Below, piece after piece: positions 12,701 through 23,899 of a stretch of DNA of 64,000 bases. The stretch is from assembly GCF_010093535.1 (NCBI RefSeq), contig NW_022985176.1, forward strand, positions 435,769 through 499,768. The letters run 5' to 3'. The notes under the pieces are model-generated. The model was given only the letters and a program-made list of their open reading frames with translations. It made no database searches and was not told the origin of the DNA. Position 1 is the stretch's first letter; the number at the start of each line of letters is the position of its first letter. The position numbers were made by a program, and so were the translations under genes. Origin of the DNA: Lindgomyces ingoldianus. Its lineage: Eukaryota; Ascomycota; Dothideomycetes; Pleosporales; Lindgomycetaceae.

Positions 12701-13200
12701 AATACTAGGCAACATTATACACTAGAATTCTACTAAGTGTAAAAGAGTAACTAGGAGTGTCCTTACTAGTAAACTATATAGAATAGTTAGAGAGTTTAAC
12801 AATGTAATTGCCCTTAGTACAACTCTATAGTAAATTATATAAACACTTAAACTACTACTAATTCTAGTAGTAATCTGCATAGATTTAAGGTCTTTATATA
12901 ATTACCTTATTAAGCTAGGCACTACTAGTAAAAAGTAACTTATAATTAACATTATGTTACTCTGTAAATTGTACAAGAAAAGGGAAATTGCTAAAATTAG
13001 GTAGATTAATAGTAAAGACAACCTAGTAGATGCATGTATAAAGAAAACACTAAACTAGGCTCTTTAATTATTAGTCCTAACTAACTGCCTCTCTGTCTAG
13101 ATAGAAGCATCTGTGGACTAGCTAGATCCTGTGCGCAAAGATGCCTTAGACTAACTAGACTAACAACGCCTTTATATAAGGCCTATTTCTTTTTATTTTT
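6716..13200 (+). pseudogene. Copia-A Gag-Pol polyprotein remnant
   Basis: Frames are broken by many TAA/TAG, yet family blocks can be read. Integrase lies at about 9180-9900: HPCTKRL near 9220, then VDTLFQAATFLKS-like, then LNNTASPHSLVPTLLVF at 9755-9820. After the pogo insertion come reverse-transcriptase-side sequence (11100-12400) and a C-terminal RNase H-like block (about 12500-13150) with SFTNNKDLS-like and DLRSLYNYLIKLGTTS near 12880-12935. The order integrase before RT is that of Ty1/Copia. The protease and Gag part (6716-9100) is too eroded to assign. It would drive copying and integration of the element; inferred non-functional. Confidence 0.65.
9969..11068 (+). mobile_element. Fold-back pogo/Fot1 element, 1.1 kb
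   Basis: Starts ACGTACTTCATGGGCGAG and ends with its inverted repeat, flanked by TA (9967-9968 and 11069-11070). Removing one TA restores the Copia-A sequence seen in the other copies. The two arms (about 9969-10443 and 10597-11068) are long near-perfect inverted copies around a spacer of about 150 bp. The left arm plus spacer read on the plus strand as the N-terminal half of a Fot1-type transposase (KYNYKRALCKSPRVI-like, then NTYNFSKTGFI-like). The right arm is an inverted second copy of the N-terminal part. The DDE half is absent, so it is non-autonomous. Confidence 0.8.
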
Positions 13201-13512
13201 TTTTTTTGTTTTTGTTTTTTTTTGTATTATACACACTTATTTTTCTTATTATAAGGATCTATTACTGCTAGCACTATACAAAAGAGAAAAGAGCTAGGGG
13301 ATTGTATAGCAAGGCTTAGAAAGTAAAGGATAAAGAAAAGAAAAGCTATTTACATAGCGCAACTAGCCTATTCTAACGCACAGCATTACTAAGGCAAGTC
13401 CTAACAAATAGGGGTAGAGTAAAGGCAGAACATAATTAGATAGACCTACACAGACAGAAGGGAGGTAACGCGTACAGAAGGCAACTCTTTAGACAAAAAG
13501 AAAAGTTGCTAG

Positions 13513-13778
13513 TGTCTGTACGCAGCAGCAGCGTCGCGTCCTGGATACAAGCGATCGCGCACGAGCAGGATCACGTATCTATGTCACATAATGCTTGTGC
13601 GCGAACCTCTGTGCGCGAACATCTAGATATCCCCCTTTTCCTCTGTACAGAGGAAAAATAAGAAGTAATTAACACTAGTTACCTAACACCCCTGTGCAAT
13701 GTTTACACCGTGCAAACCTCTCCGTCTTGTACGCATTTGCTGACACCAAGTGCTAGCTAGCAGAGAGTCCATTCAACA
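13513..13778 (+). repeat. Copia-A 3' LTR
   Basis: A 266-bp partner of 6450-6715, followed by the target duplication atagt. Ends CATTCAACA. In several places this copy keeps C or G where the 5' LTR has T or A and the reverse, so both were mutated independently after insertion. Confidence 0.85.
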
Positions 13779-15636
13779 ATAGTAGTTATAGTATGTTTTA
13801 AACTAATATAGTCCTAATTTAGTAGCTTTATACAAGGGTTGTACAACCTAAAGTATTATATTTAGTAGAAAGCTCTAGTGTATCTTTTTTAGTAGCCTTA
13901 TGTACAGCGTGCGCATAAGCTTATCTATTAATTAAATGTATGCTTATGTAATATTACATAGTTTAAAATGCATTCTGTATATAGCTTTTAGGCTTACTTT
14001 TATAGCTAAAAGTAGTCTCTAGCTTATCCTCTAAATAGTTAGTAACTAGGTAAGAATTTCTTTTTTTATTTATTTAAGTAGGTAGTAAACACTAGGTAGG
14101 ATTTTTTATATAGTTAAGTTATTTTGCCTTTTACTTTTTATATAATGTAAAAGTTAAAAATCTAACTTTTATGCCTTATTAAGTTATACACTATAACCTT
14201 AAAAGTGCTGTTAGTAATTAGAGTGTCTATTTTTATATAGTCTAATTTTTTAAATAGTTTTCTAAGTATAGTAATTATACTATTTATATAGAGCTTAATA
14301 GAGAAAGCCTAATTATTTTTTTTTTCTTCTTGGTTAGAAATACTTAGTCTAGACTTTATGCAGGTTTTCTTTGTCTTTTACTTTTTCTAGTATTTATATC
14401 TTCCCTTTGCACTAGTGCAGCATTGCTATCCTAAGAGGCTTAGTCTATAGTAGGCTTTAGTTCTACCTTTATAATATTTTTATAAAGCTGTTCTTTTTTC
14501 CTCTTCTTTAAAAGATCTCTTTATATAAGGATTAGTTTATTTAGTTTATTTGTTATAAGTAGGTTATCTTCTTTTTTTTCTTTATAGTACAGTTTAACCT
14601 ATGTACATTAGAGCTTTAGTAGGCTATTTTTTTTCTTAATAATAACATCTTTTTTTTTAATGCTCTTAATCTTGTATAGGCTAGTTTAGCCTTTTTTCTT
14701 CCTTTATGCTATAATCTCTAAGCTAAAAGAAAGGTTAAGAACTTTATATGTTATAAAGCTATTATAAGTGTTAATTATATAATTAATATTTACTTTTACA
14801 TAGTCTTTTTAAAGTATTTTTATTACTTTTTATATAGCGCTTACTTATGTAATAATGTCCAGTAATAGTAAAAAGTTTAGGTTAATTCTTAGGTATGCTC
14901 TAAAAACTAGTAGCGTAGGTACTAGACTATGCAGGCTAGCTGTGTTGTTTAGAGCTTTAACTACTATCTACAGAATAGCTTTATTATCTATACAGTTACC
15001 TAGCTTAGTCTTTAAGATGTTAAACACTTGTTAGAGAGGTGTATGTGCGCGCTTAACCTTTCTAACTGCTTAATATGCTTCTATAGGCATTTGCCTACAT
15101 GTAGCTTTTATAATCTTTGTATAAGCTTAAAAATCCTCTAAAGCAAAGTTTATACTAGAGGTATGCATAATATAGTCTAAAGGTTCTTAATAAGTGTTAA
15201 TCTAGCATTTGCACAGTGCATCCTAGGTATCTTGTGTAGACATAGATTTTAGGAATGTAGCAGCCTAAAATAATGTGTCTATATTAATAACATGTAAAAC
15301 ATTTTTATTATTAATTTATATAACATTAATAATAACTTTATAGTTAAAGTAGGTGTTATTTTTAATTATAAACTTAAATCTTTATAAAGCTTAGTTATAT
15401 AATTAGCAGAAGTAGCAGAACTTCTTAATCTCTTCTAGCAATGCAGCATTAATATTATAGCTAGCGCTAGTTAGCATTTTCTAGAGTCTTTTTATACAGA
15501 GGTGTCTAAATTAGTAGTAGAGGTAGTAAAGTTCTAATTTAGTAAAGAAAGACATAGATTCCTCTTTACTAATATTAAAAAATAAGTGTCCTTATTTTTA
15601 TATAATAAGTATAGTAGTTTTATTTTTATATATAAT
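13779..15636 (-). mobile_element. Copia-A copy 2, fragment b (integrase/RT part)
   Basis: Continues fragment a and is homologous to about 1546-3395 of copy 1. On the minus strand it includes the integrase block (about 14860-15560), with the same VPTLLVF and YFNYKVIINV landmarks as the plus copy. It stops at 15636, where Copia-C inserted, and continues at 33258. No intact frame. Confidence 0.75.
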
Positions 15637-16023
15637 TGTCAGATTAAAGCACTATTTCTAGGCTTCCTGAGATGAATGATGCTGTTTGGATATGATGTAT
15701 AGGATGATTGATTAATTGTATTGATTGTCTTAATTTATCAATCCTTTTTCTGCTCTACTCGTGTTGCTCGGCTTTTTGTTCTGCCGATCCGAGTCCCTCG
15801 CGCACTAGCCCTATGCGCNNNNNNNNNNNNNNNNNNNNNNNNNNNNNNNNNNNNNNNNNNNNNNNNNNNNNNNNNNNNNNNNNNNNNNNNNNNNNNNNNN
15901 NNNNNNNNNNNNNNNNNNNNNNNNNNNNNNNNNNNNNNNNNNNNNNNNNNNNNNNNNNNNNNNNNNNNNNNNNNNNNNNNNNNNNNNNNNNNNNNNNNNN
16001 NNNNNNNNNNNNNNNNNNNNNNN
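15637..16023 (-). repeat. Copia-C 3' LTR (contains assembly gap)
   Basis: Begins (plus strand) TGTCAGATTAAAGCAC, the end of the LTR, and runs to the minisatellite edge at 15818, after which 205 N follow. The sequence resumes at 16024 with the inverse of a purine-rich tract AAGGGGGTGTGTC, the expected polypurine tract just 5' of a 3' LTR. The left flanking pentamer is ataat (15632-15636). The LTR start is hidden in the gap. Confidence 0.8.
15819..16023. other. Assembly gap (205 N)
   Basis: All N. Compared with the intact LTRs at 49349 and 49715, the missing part should hold the 10-bp minisatellite and the first about 95 bp of the LTR. Open frames of X residues across it are artefacts. Confidence 0.95.
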
Positions 16024-16029
16024 GACACA

Positions 16030-19000
16030 CCCCCTTAGCTTAGACATGCTTTAAGCTGGTTTCTAATTGCGCAACCTTAGTATGCTTCTAGGGCTTCTAT
16101 TCTTGCTTTAATCTCTTCTATATCCGCTTCCTAACTAACTATTCTCTCCCTAACGTTAACTAGCTAAATTTGCTAAAGAAAGCTTAGCTATTTGCTAGCT
16201 AGAAGCGCTTTAGTAAGTCTGTCTGTAAGCATCTTACTAAAGGGGATATAGACAACTTTAATTATTTGTTAAGAGACTTCCTGTTAGAGCTAGTAGTTAT
16301 AGATGTTAACATGTTAAAGCTTAGTTTAAAGTTAAGATATCTCTTTATTTACTAGTTAAATTATCTGCTTGTTGTTTTACTAGATTATAATAGTTAAATT
16401 AGGCAGCTTAACTTATAGTTTATTAAGAAGCATTCTTGTAAACATAGCTTCCTTAGCAACTTAGAACAGTGCAAGTAATTTTGCTTCTATTATTAACATT
16501 ATAACTATATCTTATTTATTTACTTACTATACAATCTATCTGCTAAATAGTTAAATAACATAGCCCTAAGAGCTTTTTCTATCTAGTGTATTATTTATAA
16601 ATAATGCATTGCTTGCTACTATAAAGTAGTCTTCTCCTCCTAATTAGAGTGCGTACGTCTGTGTCGCATGTAGGTACAGGATGACTTAATCGGCTGCATC
16701 CTGATAGTCAGATGCGGGATTCGTGAGAAACCGTGCAAGGCGTGATGTGGCAAAGGCGATGTCCAGTCTTGTAGTGACTGCTGCGAAGAGCAGAGATCTA
16801 ATCTTCTGCTAATATTAATTTACTTCTAATAGGGTTGCAAAACTAGATTGCAGCATAAGTTTAATCCTACTTATAGGTGTAGTGTGCTGCAGGTCCTTTC
16901 TGTTAGCTAGCCTAGCTATCTTGTTAATATATAATGCCTGTAACAGCTAAATTATTTATTGCTGTTAATCTCTAATAATCTTAACTCCTAGGAACTATTA
17001 TAGGTCCTTGCCTCCTGTTAGGGTATACTTCTCTTGTAACTAGTCTACTACACGCTGTGCATCTGCTTTAGAGCCTTTTCTGTACGCAATAATAAGGTTG
17101 TCTACATAGAAGAAGACAAATATTCTAGCTTTAGTTATATAGTAGGGTTTGTGTAGGACAGCTAAGAACCTAAGGCCTTTAAGGGTTGTTATAAAATAGT
17201 GTTGCTAGAGTAAAGAAGAAATTTGTAGGCTGTATAGTGCTTTTTAAAGCTTTAGTATTATACCTAGTTTCTAATAGCCTCTTAGCATCTGCATGTAGAT
17301 ATTGCGGTTAATTGCTGCATGTATAAACGTGTTAGTTACGTTATATTATTTAAGCTCTAGGTTAAAGCGCGTAGATATTGCTATTAGCATCTAAAATAAG
17401 CGTCCTGCTAGGGTGGCAGCGTAGGTATCTTATGTAGTAATGTTTCTCTGTTAATTGCTGCAGACTACTAGTTACGCTTTACATCTTTGCAATTTATAGT
17501 GCTTGTTAAGCTTATAGGTATACACCTATATACAATCTAGAATCTGCTGTCTAGCTGCCTTAATTAGCTTTGTCTAGACCTCTGTCTAGGATTTTATTGT
17601 CTAATAACTGTCTAGGTGCGTTCTTTCTGCTGCCTTAAACATCTTATGTAGAGGGTGCTCCTCTAGTTGCTTTTAGGTTAATAGCAGAGGTAGCAGCTAG
17701 CTTTTATAAGGTGTCTTCTTTTTAGATAGCATCCTTATTAATGCTGCTTTATCTAGCGTCTTGCTGCTATGCTTTTCTACACTTCTAGACCTTATGCTAG
17801 CTATAAAGGCTGCAGCTTATAGTACAGTCTTTAGCGACCCTATTTAGCTTAGCTTTAGTGCTGCTCTAGCTATTAACTGCATAAGTAATGCTGCAGGTGG
17901 CAGAGTGTTTAGAGAAGACAAATAGTTATCTTTAATCTTCCTTTCTTAATAGTAGCCTAGTAGGTCTACTTTGTTAAAATTTAATGTATTGTCTACAGTG
18001 TTGTCTTTATAGAATAACTCTATCTCTAGCTAATAACTAGGTGTTAGAAGCTTAATTATTCTAATATATGTAGTAATTTTCTTTACTGTGTTGTGCATAA
18101 GGTTATCTATTAGGTCTTTAAGCTTACTGCTAAAAATTAAGTGTTTGTTAAAAATAACATTATGTGTATAGATTACTTTTGCTAGTAGTAGTATCTATAC
18201 ACAGTAGATGTTTAATAATTAGTACCTAACTAGATATCTAATCTACGCCTTTAGGTCTAGCCTTTATAGCTTAGATTTGTTCTAATGTGTGTTATTAGTT
18301 ATTATAAATGCTTTGCAGCTATAGGCTCTTAGATGTGTAAAGCTTAGCTTTTAAATTAACATAATAACTCTATTATTTAGAGCTGCTTATGTAAAGAAGA
18401 TCTTATATAGTGTCTTCTAGTTGTTAGCATAGTTTAGTGTCTAATTGTATAGGTATACGCTGGCTCTAGTAATGTATGGCTATACGTCCTATAGTAGGTT
18501 AGCATCTAGTTGCATAGCCTGTGACTTCTCCTTATTTACACCCCCTAAGCGTTTAGCTCCTCTGTTCTAGGCTTATGTATCTAGTGCTAAAGGCTTAACA
18601 GTTATTCTATGCAATGCTAGCTAGCGTTCTACCTCTAGTTTTACTATTATAATCTTGTTGTTAGCTTTAATAACTTTTACAGTAATATTATAATAGTTCT
18701 TTAGAAAAAGAATAAAGATTATAAAAGCTTTAATAATTAATTTAGTAAGCCTATTATTCTTAAAATAGAGGTCCTACTAGAGGCTAGAATACTTGTTAGT
18801 AATTAGCATTTAACTCTACTTTTTTATAATGCTCTGTGCTTTATATGCATAGAAATTAATTAACAGTCTCTTGCTAAGTTTACTATTACTAATTTATAGT
18901 GTGCAGCTAATTTGTTGTTGTATCTTAGCTCTGCTACACAAGTTACATTAGACTGTTATAATTTCTTTAATTTACACCCCCTTAGCTTACTATATAAGGT

Positions 19001-20780
19001 GTTAAAGTGTAGCTAGTCTAGAGTGTCCTAGACGCTTATGCTATAGCTCTACTAATGCCTTTTATAGACTATGTTTAGTTCTTGTGTTAATTATGTGTGT
19101 ATAATATAAGCCCTCCTGTAGTAGATAGTACTCTAACACTTATTAGCTATAGATCTCTGTAAGATCTCTAATTATTGTCCTATTTAAAGCCTTTAAAGTA
19201 GTTAGCTCTGCTTGTGTGTCTTACTAGATTTCTTTCTGTTGCAGTAGGCAGAACAAGACTAGGTTGCACAGCAGGTCTAGGCACAGTGCAGCGTTATATA
19301 GTATAAGACTGTATGCTTAACTGTGTGTTTTATGCTTGCTTTTTAGGCTTAGTGTAATTAATCTGTAGCCTTAAATCTATATGTAAGAGTTTCTAGACTA
19401 GATAAAGTCTTTTAGTGTTAGTAGACAATAGTTATAGATCTAATTAAGATTATTTATAATATAGCATGTTAAGCTTAAGTTAAGAATAAATAATTCTCTT
19501 AGCAGATATCTGTTCTAGTTTAAATTAACTATAGCTAGCAATGCAGCTGCCTTAACTCTTAATACTTTCTAGCTTTTAAGTTAGTCTTCTTGTATCTCTA
19601 GTGTAGGTGTATGTAAACTCTTTAGGATTAGTATCTTTAAATTATGTGTACACTGCCCTTTTAGTAGGCCTTAAAATTCTAAGTTGTGCTTACGCTTTAA
19701 TGCTATAAGCTCTTTAACTCTCTTATTTAGCATCTACTAGTCTAGTGCTCTGTCTAGATAGACATAGAAGTAGTCCTTTAGTGCATAGATGTGTCTGCAT
19801 ATAGAACATTTAGTGCCTTTTATTTTAGTAAGTTTTTAGCTTAAGGATAACTTCCTGTTATCTTCTTAATAATGTTAATGTTAAGGTCTACTCTGTTTTC
19901 TTAACATTGCAACTTCTGCACTATAGGTGTTCTTATTTATGCCTTAGGTAGTCTTTTTACTTTTAGCAAAGTATAATAAGTTATCTGTTATAAAAGTAGC
20001 TTTATGCTTTTTTATATATATTAGATAATTTAACATTATATGTTTTTAAAAGTGCTTTATTATTTCTTTTTAATTTATGTTTAGTGTAAACTGTCTACTT
20101 TCCTAAAAAGTTATAGACTAATAAGGGGCAACTTTATTTATAGTAGTTAAAAAGTCTTTTGCTACAGCATTAAACTGTGTTGTTTCTAGAACATTTTATG
20201 TCTCCGCTTCTGTAGCAGCGTAGTCATACTCTGCTAGCTACAGGTTCTATATGCTTACGTTTCTTAGCAGCTTTAGGAATGCATTATATTAGTTGCGCAC
20301 ATATTCTTGTTTAAATTAGTTGTTAACACCTACTGTAGCTTTAAAGTTTATAATCTACTATCTAAGTAGTTAATCTAGAGAACAGCATGTACACTGCAGA
20401 TGCAGGCTAACTGTTAACTAGATAAAGACAATAATCTGTTAGAAGCTTAATTACTCTCTTTTATAATTATGTCTGTTACTTTTGTACTTGTTAGCCTTAA
20501 TCTTATAGTATTTAATAGCTTCTTTAAAGGCTTTAACACTGCTTATTAATAGCTTATTTAGGTGCGTAGGCGTTTTAATGTTAGAGGCTGGTGAAAACTT
20601 AGCTATTAGCGGCATCTCTAGAGCTCTTAGTTTAGAGATCATTTGGATAGTCAACTTAGGATCCACTTGCAGCCAGATGCTGTGCGCTACACATCTCGAT
20701 TGCAGCTGCATCATCCAGGCTCTGTAGTCGGTGTGGTCTCGAAGGACGACTGTCGCGTCTCAAGGAGGCTGGGTGGCCAT
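16030..20780 (-). pseudogene. Copia-C Gag-Pol polyprotein remnant (copy 1)
   Basis: Best preserved retrotransposon frame in the window. On the minus strand it starts at an ATG (20780) reading MATQPP..., then HTDYRAWMMQLQSRC near 20730-20690 and KLTIQMISKLRALEMPL (Gag start). Integrase is around 19100-18300 (HKRLGHSRLATL-like near 19050, with GGVNKEKSQAMQLDANL near 18510). Reverse transcriptase is around 17700-16700, with FVFFYVDNLIIAYRKGS near 17110-17070, where the family has YVDD. DIAFATSRLARFLTNPAS and YLHATQTYAL lie near 16740-16640. RNase H follows (NTLDRKSS, TEAxLLAL-type) to a stop near 16030 next to the polypurine tract. Stops are TAG/TAA/TGA at former Gln, Trp and Arg codons. It is a Ty1/Copia element by domain order. 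Confidence 0.85.
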
Positions 20781-20812
20781 TTTATATTAATAGAGGCACT
20801 AAGACTCTTAAT

Positions 20813-20973
20813 TATTAGATTAAAGCACTGTTTCTAGGCTTTCTAAGATAAATAATAGGTTTAGATATAATGTATAGGATAATTAATTAATTGTATTAAT
20901 TATCTTAATTTATTAATCCTTTTTCTGCTCTACTTGTGTTGCTCAGCTTTTTGTTCTGCCGATCCGAGTCCCT
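20813..20973 (-). repeat. Copia-C 5' LTR, distal half (split by element D)
   Basis: Begins (plus strand) TATTAGATTAAAGCAC, a mutated TGTTAGAT end, and runs to GAGTCCCT at 20973, where element D inserts. The LTR continues with CTCGCGCAC at 33063. Four other LTR copies show the uninterrupted GAGTCCCTCGCGCAC, so the insertion point and the 2-bp duplication CT are unambiguous. Confidence 0.85.
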
Positions 20974-21038
20974 TTGTCGTGTGCGAAATTTGCTGGATTC
21001 TTGGCAATGCCAAGTAACCACTTTTCCCTCACAAATCT
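20974..21038 (+). repeat. Left terminal inverted repeat of element D
   Basis: The first about 65 bp match the inverse of 32998-33062 with one or two mismatches (ttttcc versus ttttgc). It contains an internal short palindrome cttggcaatgccaag (21001-21015), typical of a transposase or other protein binding site. It is not visibly mutated, unlike most of the interior. Confidence 0.85.
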
Positions 21039-21254
21039 TATTGAGATTCAGGTAACTGCACATATCGCTCTATACACTCCACTAAATGGGAGAAGGACGT
21101 TGTATAGTAAGTAAGGCTTTTTAATAGACCCTATTAGCCTTATCTTACTAATTTTTAGAGTAGTTACTGCTAATTGTACTCTAAATTGCTTATCTTTGTT
21201 ATTAACGTAAACAGATAGCTAGGAATGCTTCTGCTACTTGTTAATTAACCTATA
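21039..21254. other. Sub-terminal region of element D, no gene seen
   Basis: AT-rich sequence between the inverted repeat and the GC-rich frame at 21255. No motif is recognised apart from a stretch of moderately unmutated sequence up to about 21110. Confidence 0.4.
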
Positions 21255-22830
21255 ATAAACAAGGGAGTAACAACTATAGTATTGCTGCCTTTAAAGAGCG
21301 CGCTGCGAGTACTCCAGCACTAGCTCCACGCAGTAGGAGCGCTGCGCGCGGTGGGAGGGCCGGTAGAGTCGCTTGAAGTAGCGTACGCGCTGCTTCAACT
21401 CCAGCTCCTCCCAGAGCACCTGCTAAAGCTCCTAATAAACGCCCTGCGTCGCTAAATCTGTTTATCGCGAAGAGAAGAGCTCCTGCAGGTGGTTTAAGGG
21501 CTTAATTAGAGAAGGCAGAGGCGTAAGCTGCGCACTACTAAAAGCTTATTAAATCACGCAGGTTACTGCATAAGAAGGGCGTTGCTAGTGAAGATTATAA
21601 CAACAATAAAGAAGAGAAGCTTAAGGAGCTAGCATATAATAAGCAGACGCCTCTAGTTATTTGTTGTCGCGACACCTCTACTGTAGGACCTGCTAGAACG
21701 CGCGGTTACAATAGTTAGATCCTATTAAAGAAAATGCAGCAAGTTAAGGTTGCAAAGAAGGACTTATAACAAGAATTAAAGCGCTGTGCAAAGGAGACAC
21801 TAGATACCTTTAATGCTACAGAGTTTATAGAGGAGGAGGCAGTTAATGCCTGTGTTAATTATAATTTTACATTTAACTATGTTATTTAGCCCTCTGTACA
21901 AGTTTAGGTTAATAAGGCTACTATTCTTACTTATTTAAAGGGTGATAATTGTTAAACAGCCTTTATAGAGGTCTAGGAGCAGATTAAGGAGATAGTAGTT
22001 AACGCAGTTCTTAGGAAATGCAGCGCTAAGGACGTTAAAGACTAACTAATCTGCTGTATAGTTTATTATAATATAATAATAGTTATTATAAAAGTCCTTA
22101 CTACGCTTAACTAACAGCAGTTTAATAGCTCTTTTGTTCTAGCCCTCCTTCTTTAGCATCTTAGAGATATTTAATTAATTAATAAGCACCCCGCGCTCTG
22201 CGTACAACCACCACTTCATCTCATCCTGGTACATCTAGCCATGCGCGATAAGCTTATTAAATAAAGCCTCCTAGTCTGCTAGGGTGAGCCTAGGAGGACG
22301 CCCTAATTAACGCGTTCTTGGGTGCGTAATTGTACTATATTTTATAAGGCATTAATAGATGTTGTACACAGTAGAGCGGCTTGCGCGTGAACAGATAATA
22401 ACCTCTAGGATAGGGACGCTAAGCATAAGAAGATAATACGTGATAGAATAATAATTAGCAGTCTTCTAGCTGTGTTTTAAGTAGGATGAGGCTGGTAGCA
22501 AGGCCTCTAGATTAAGAATGCGCGCTTCTATGAGACGCGTCCCCTGAGGGGCCTGCGAGAGGACTGCAGCCAGATCTATGATCTATTACTCTGCAAAATT
22601 TGTAAGATAGGCCTTATCTATACATTTAAAAAGCTTCACTTACAATAAAACGCGTTGTGGTTGATTATATAGGGCGATATGTGCAGTTACCTGAATCTCT
22701 ACGAGCAGATTAGCCTTCCTTTCCAGGAAGAAGGGGGCTAGTCCTAATTAGGAAGGATTACGTAACAGCTCGCTTACGCGCACAGCCGCCACAATAAACA
22801 ATCTAACCAACCCAGCTTCACATCTCCTCC
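21255..22830 (+). pseudogene. Unrecognised GC-rich reading frame in element D
   Basis: This region stands out by its GC and CpG content from the AT-rich interior. On the plus strand one frame runs with few stops from about 21258 to 22200: a low-complexity Ala/Pro/Arg-rich start (APRSRSAARGGRAGRVA-like), a basic stretch APNKRPASLNLFIAKRRAPA near 21425-21480, and then a charged part (LKKMQQVKVAKKDL, ATEFIEEEAVNACVNYNF). TGA/TAG/TAA stops interrupt it. A shifted frame seems to continue to about 22830. No family is recognised. It could be a cargo or accessory gene of the element. The minus strand is also fairly open over 21260-21440, so the strand is not certain. Confidence 0.35.
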
Positions 22831-23899
22831 TGCCACGCCCACCAACCCACCTAACCAGGGCAGTGCGACCTTACTAGCTAATCCTAAACTGCTAAGGACG
22901 CTACAGGTACACATCTTACTTTATCTGCATGTTTTAGGTTAAAATCTAATTAAAACAGCCTCTAACACCCTCTGCTTACTTCTAACGCAGCAGATTGCGT
23001 CTAATAATGCTATAACAACACTAGATAATAACTAGTTATAACCTAATAATAAGCCTCTATTACTAAAGATTAATACTAAGGTTATTATTAATTCCTAAGG
23101 TAAAGGCCTAACTAGAGGCTAAAACCTCTTAGCTAAAAAAGCTAGTGCTAATAGTAATAGTAAGTTTTACCTTACACATGTTATAATTTAGGGCTAATTA
23201 GGAAAAATAGAGGCGCTAAATAATAACAAACCTACCCTATTAAACAACATGTTGTTAGGACCTACCTCTTTGCCTTCTATGCCTAATACGTTCTAACTAG
23301 AAAACACGTAGTCTTGCCTAAGTCTAATAGCATCACAGGCAGGACTAAACTAGACAGTGCCCGCCCGCGCCTTTAGCTAGACTAGACTGTACAGCTTGCA
23401 GGGCAGCTAAAATTAGAGCTAGTAATAGTATAGTAAAAGCATAAGTAAATCTAGATTAATCTAGATTAATACAACTTAAAAAAGAATTAAACTAACAATA
23501 TTTTTTTATAGCCTACCTCTACTTATATCTAACTTATATCTAGCTATAAAGAACATTAGCAGCAATTTGCCTGTTAGCTAAGTTACAGACTATATCTGCC
23601 ACTGTAAGGTCTATATCCGCAGGCCTAGGGTTAATATCTGCAGGCTTAGGGTCTGTACTAGAACACCTAGTAGCCTTAACATAAAGCACCTCTGTTTGCT
23701 TTAGGCAGACTGTACCCTTTCTAGCAGCAGTTTATGCCACTATATTCCTAGTATAGACATTACAGATATAGCATAGGTTAGGCCCTACCTGCTCTAACTC
23801 TAATTGTTTCGCCCTATTAAATAGATCTAGCTAAAGCTAGGTTAAAGCTAACTAAAGGCAAAAAAAAAAGAAAAATTATACTTTAGCTTAAACTTTTAA
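22831..23899. other. Element D interior, decayed, no assignable gene
   Basis: Strongly AT-rich with stops in all frames. On the minus strand around 23760-23560 a Cys-rich segment (CYICNVYTRN ... GTVC) followed by repeats of the type PADINPRPADIDL can be read, perhaps a zinc-knuckle-like end of a protein. This is too little to name. Confidence 0.3.

Larger units (their letters stand above)
6450..13778 (+). mobile_element. Complete Copia-A retrotransposon, two LTRs
   Basis: This element is 7.3 kb including a 1.1-kb pogo insertion (9969-11068), so about 6.2 kb by itself. It is bounded by 266-bp LTRs (6450-6715 and 13513-13778) and by the 5-bp duplication atagt. The empty site is visible in copy 1 near 1550. 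It is the only structurally complete LTR element in the window. The two LTRs differ at about a dozen positions, all transitions as compared by eye. Internally it is dense in stop codons. Confidence 0.85.

Noticed and set aside
15708..16047. Open frames through the N stretch (also 32992-33294)
   Set aside because: Frames of unknown residues across assembly gaps.
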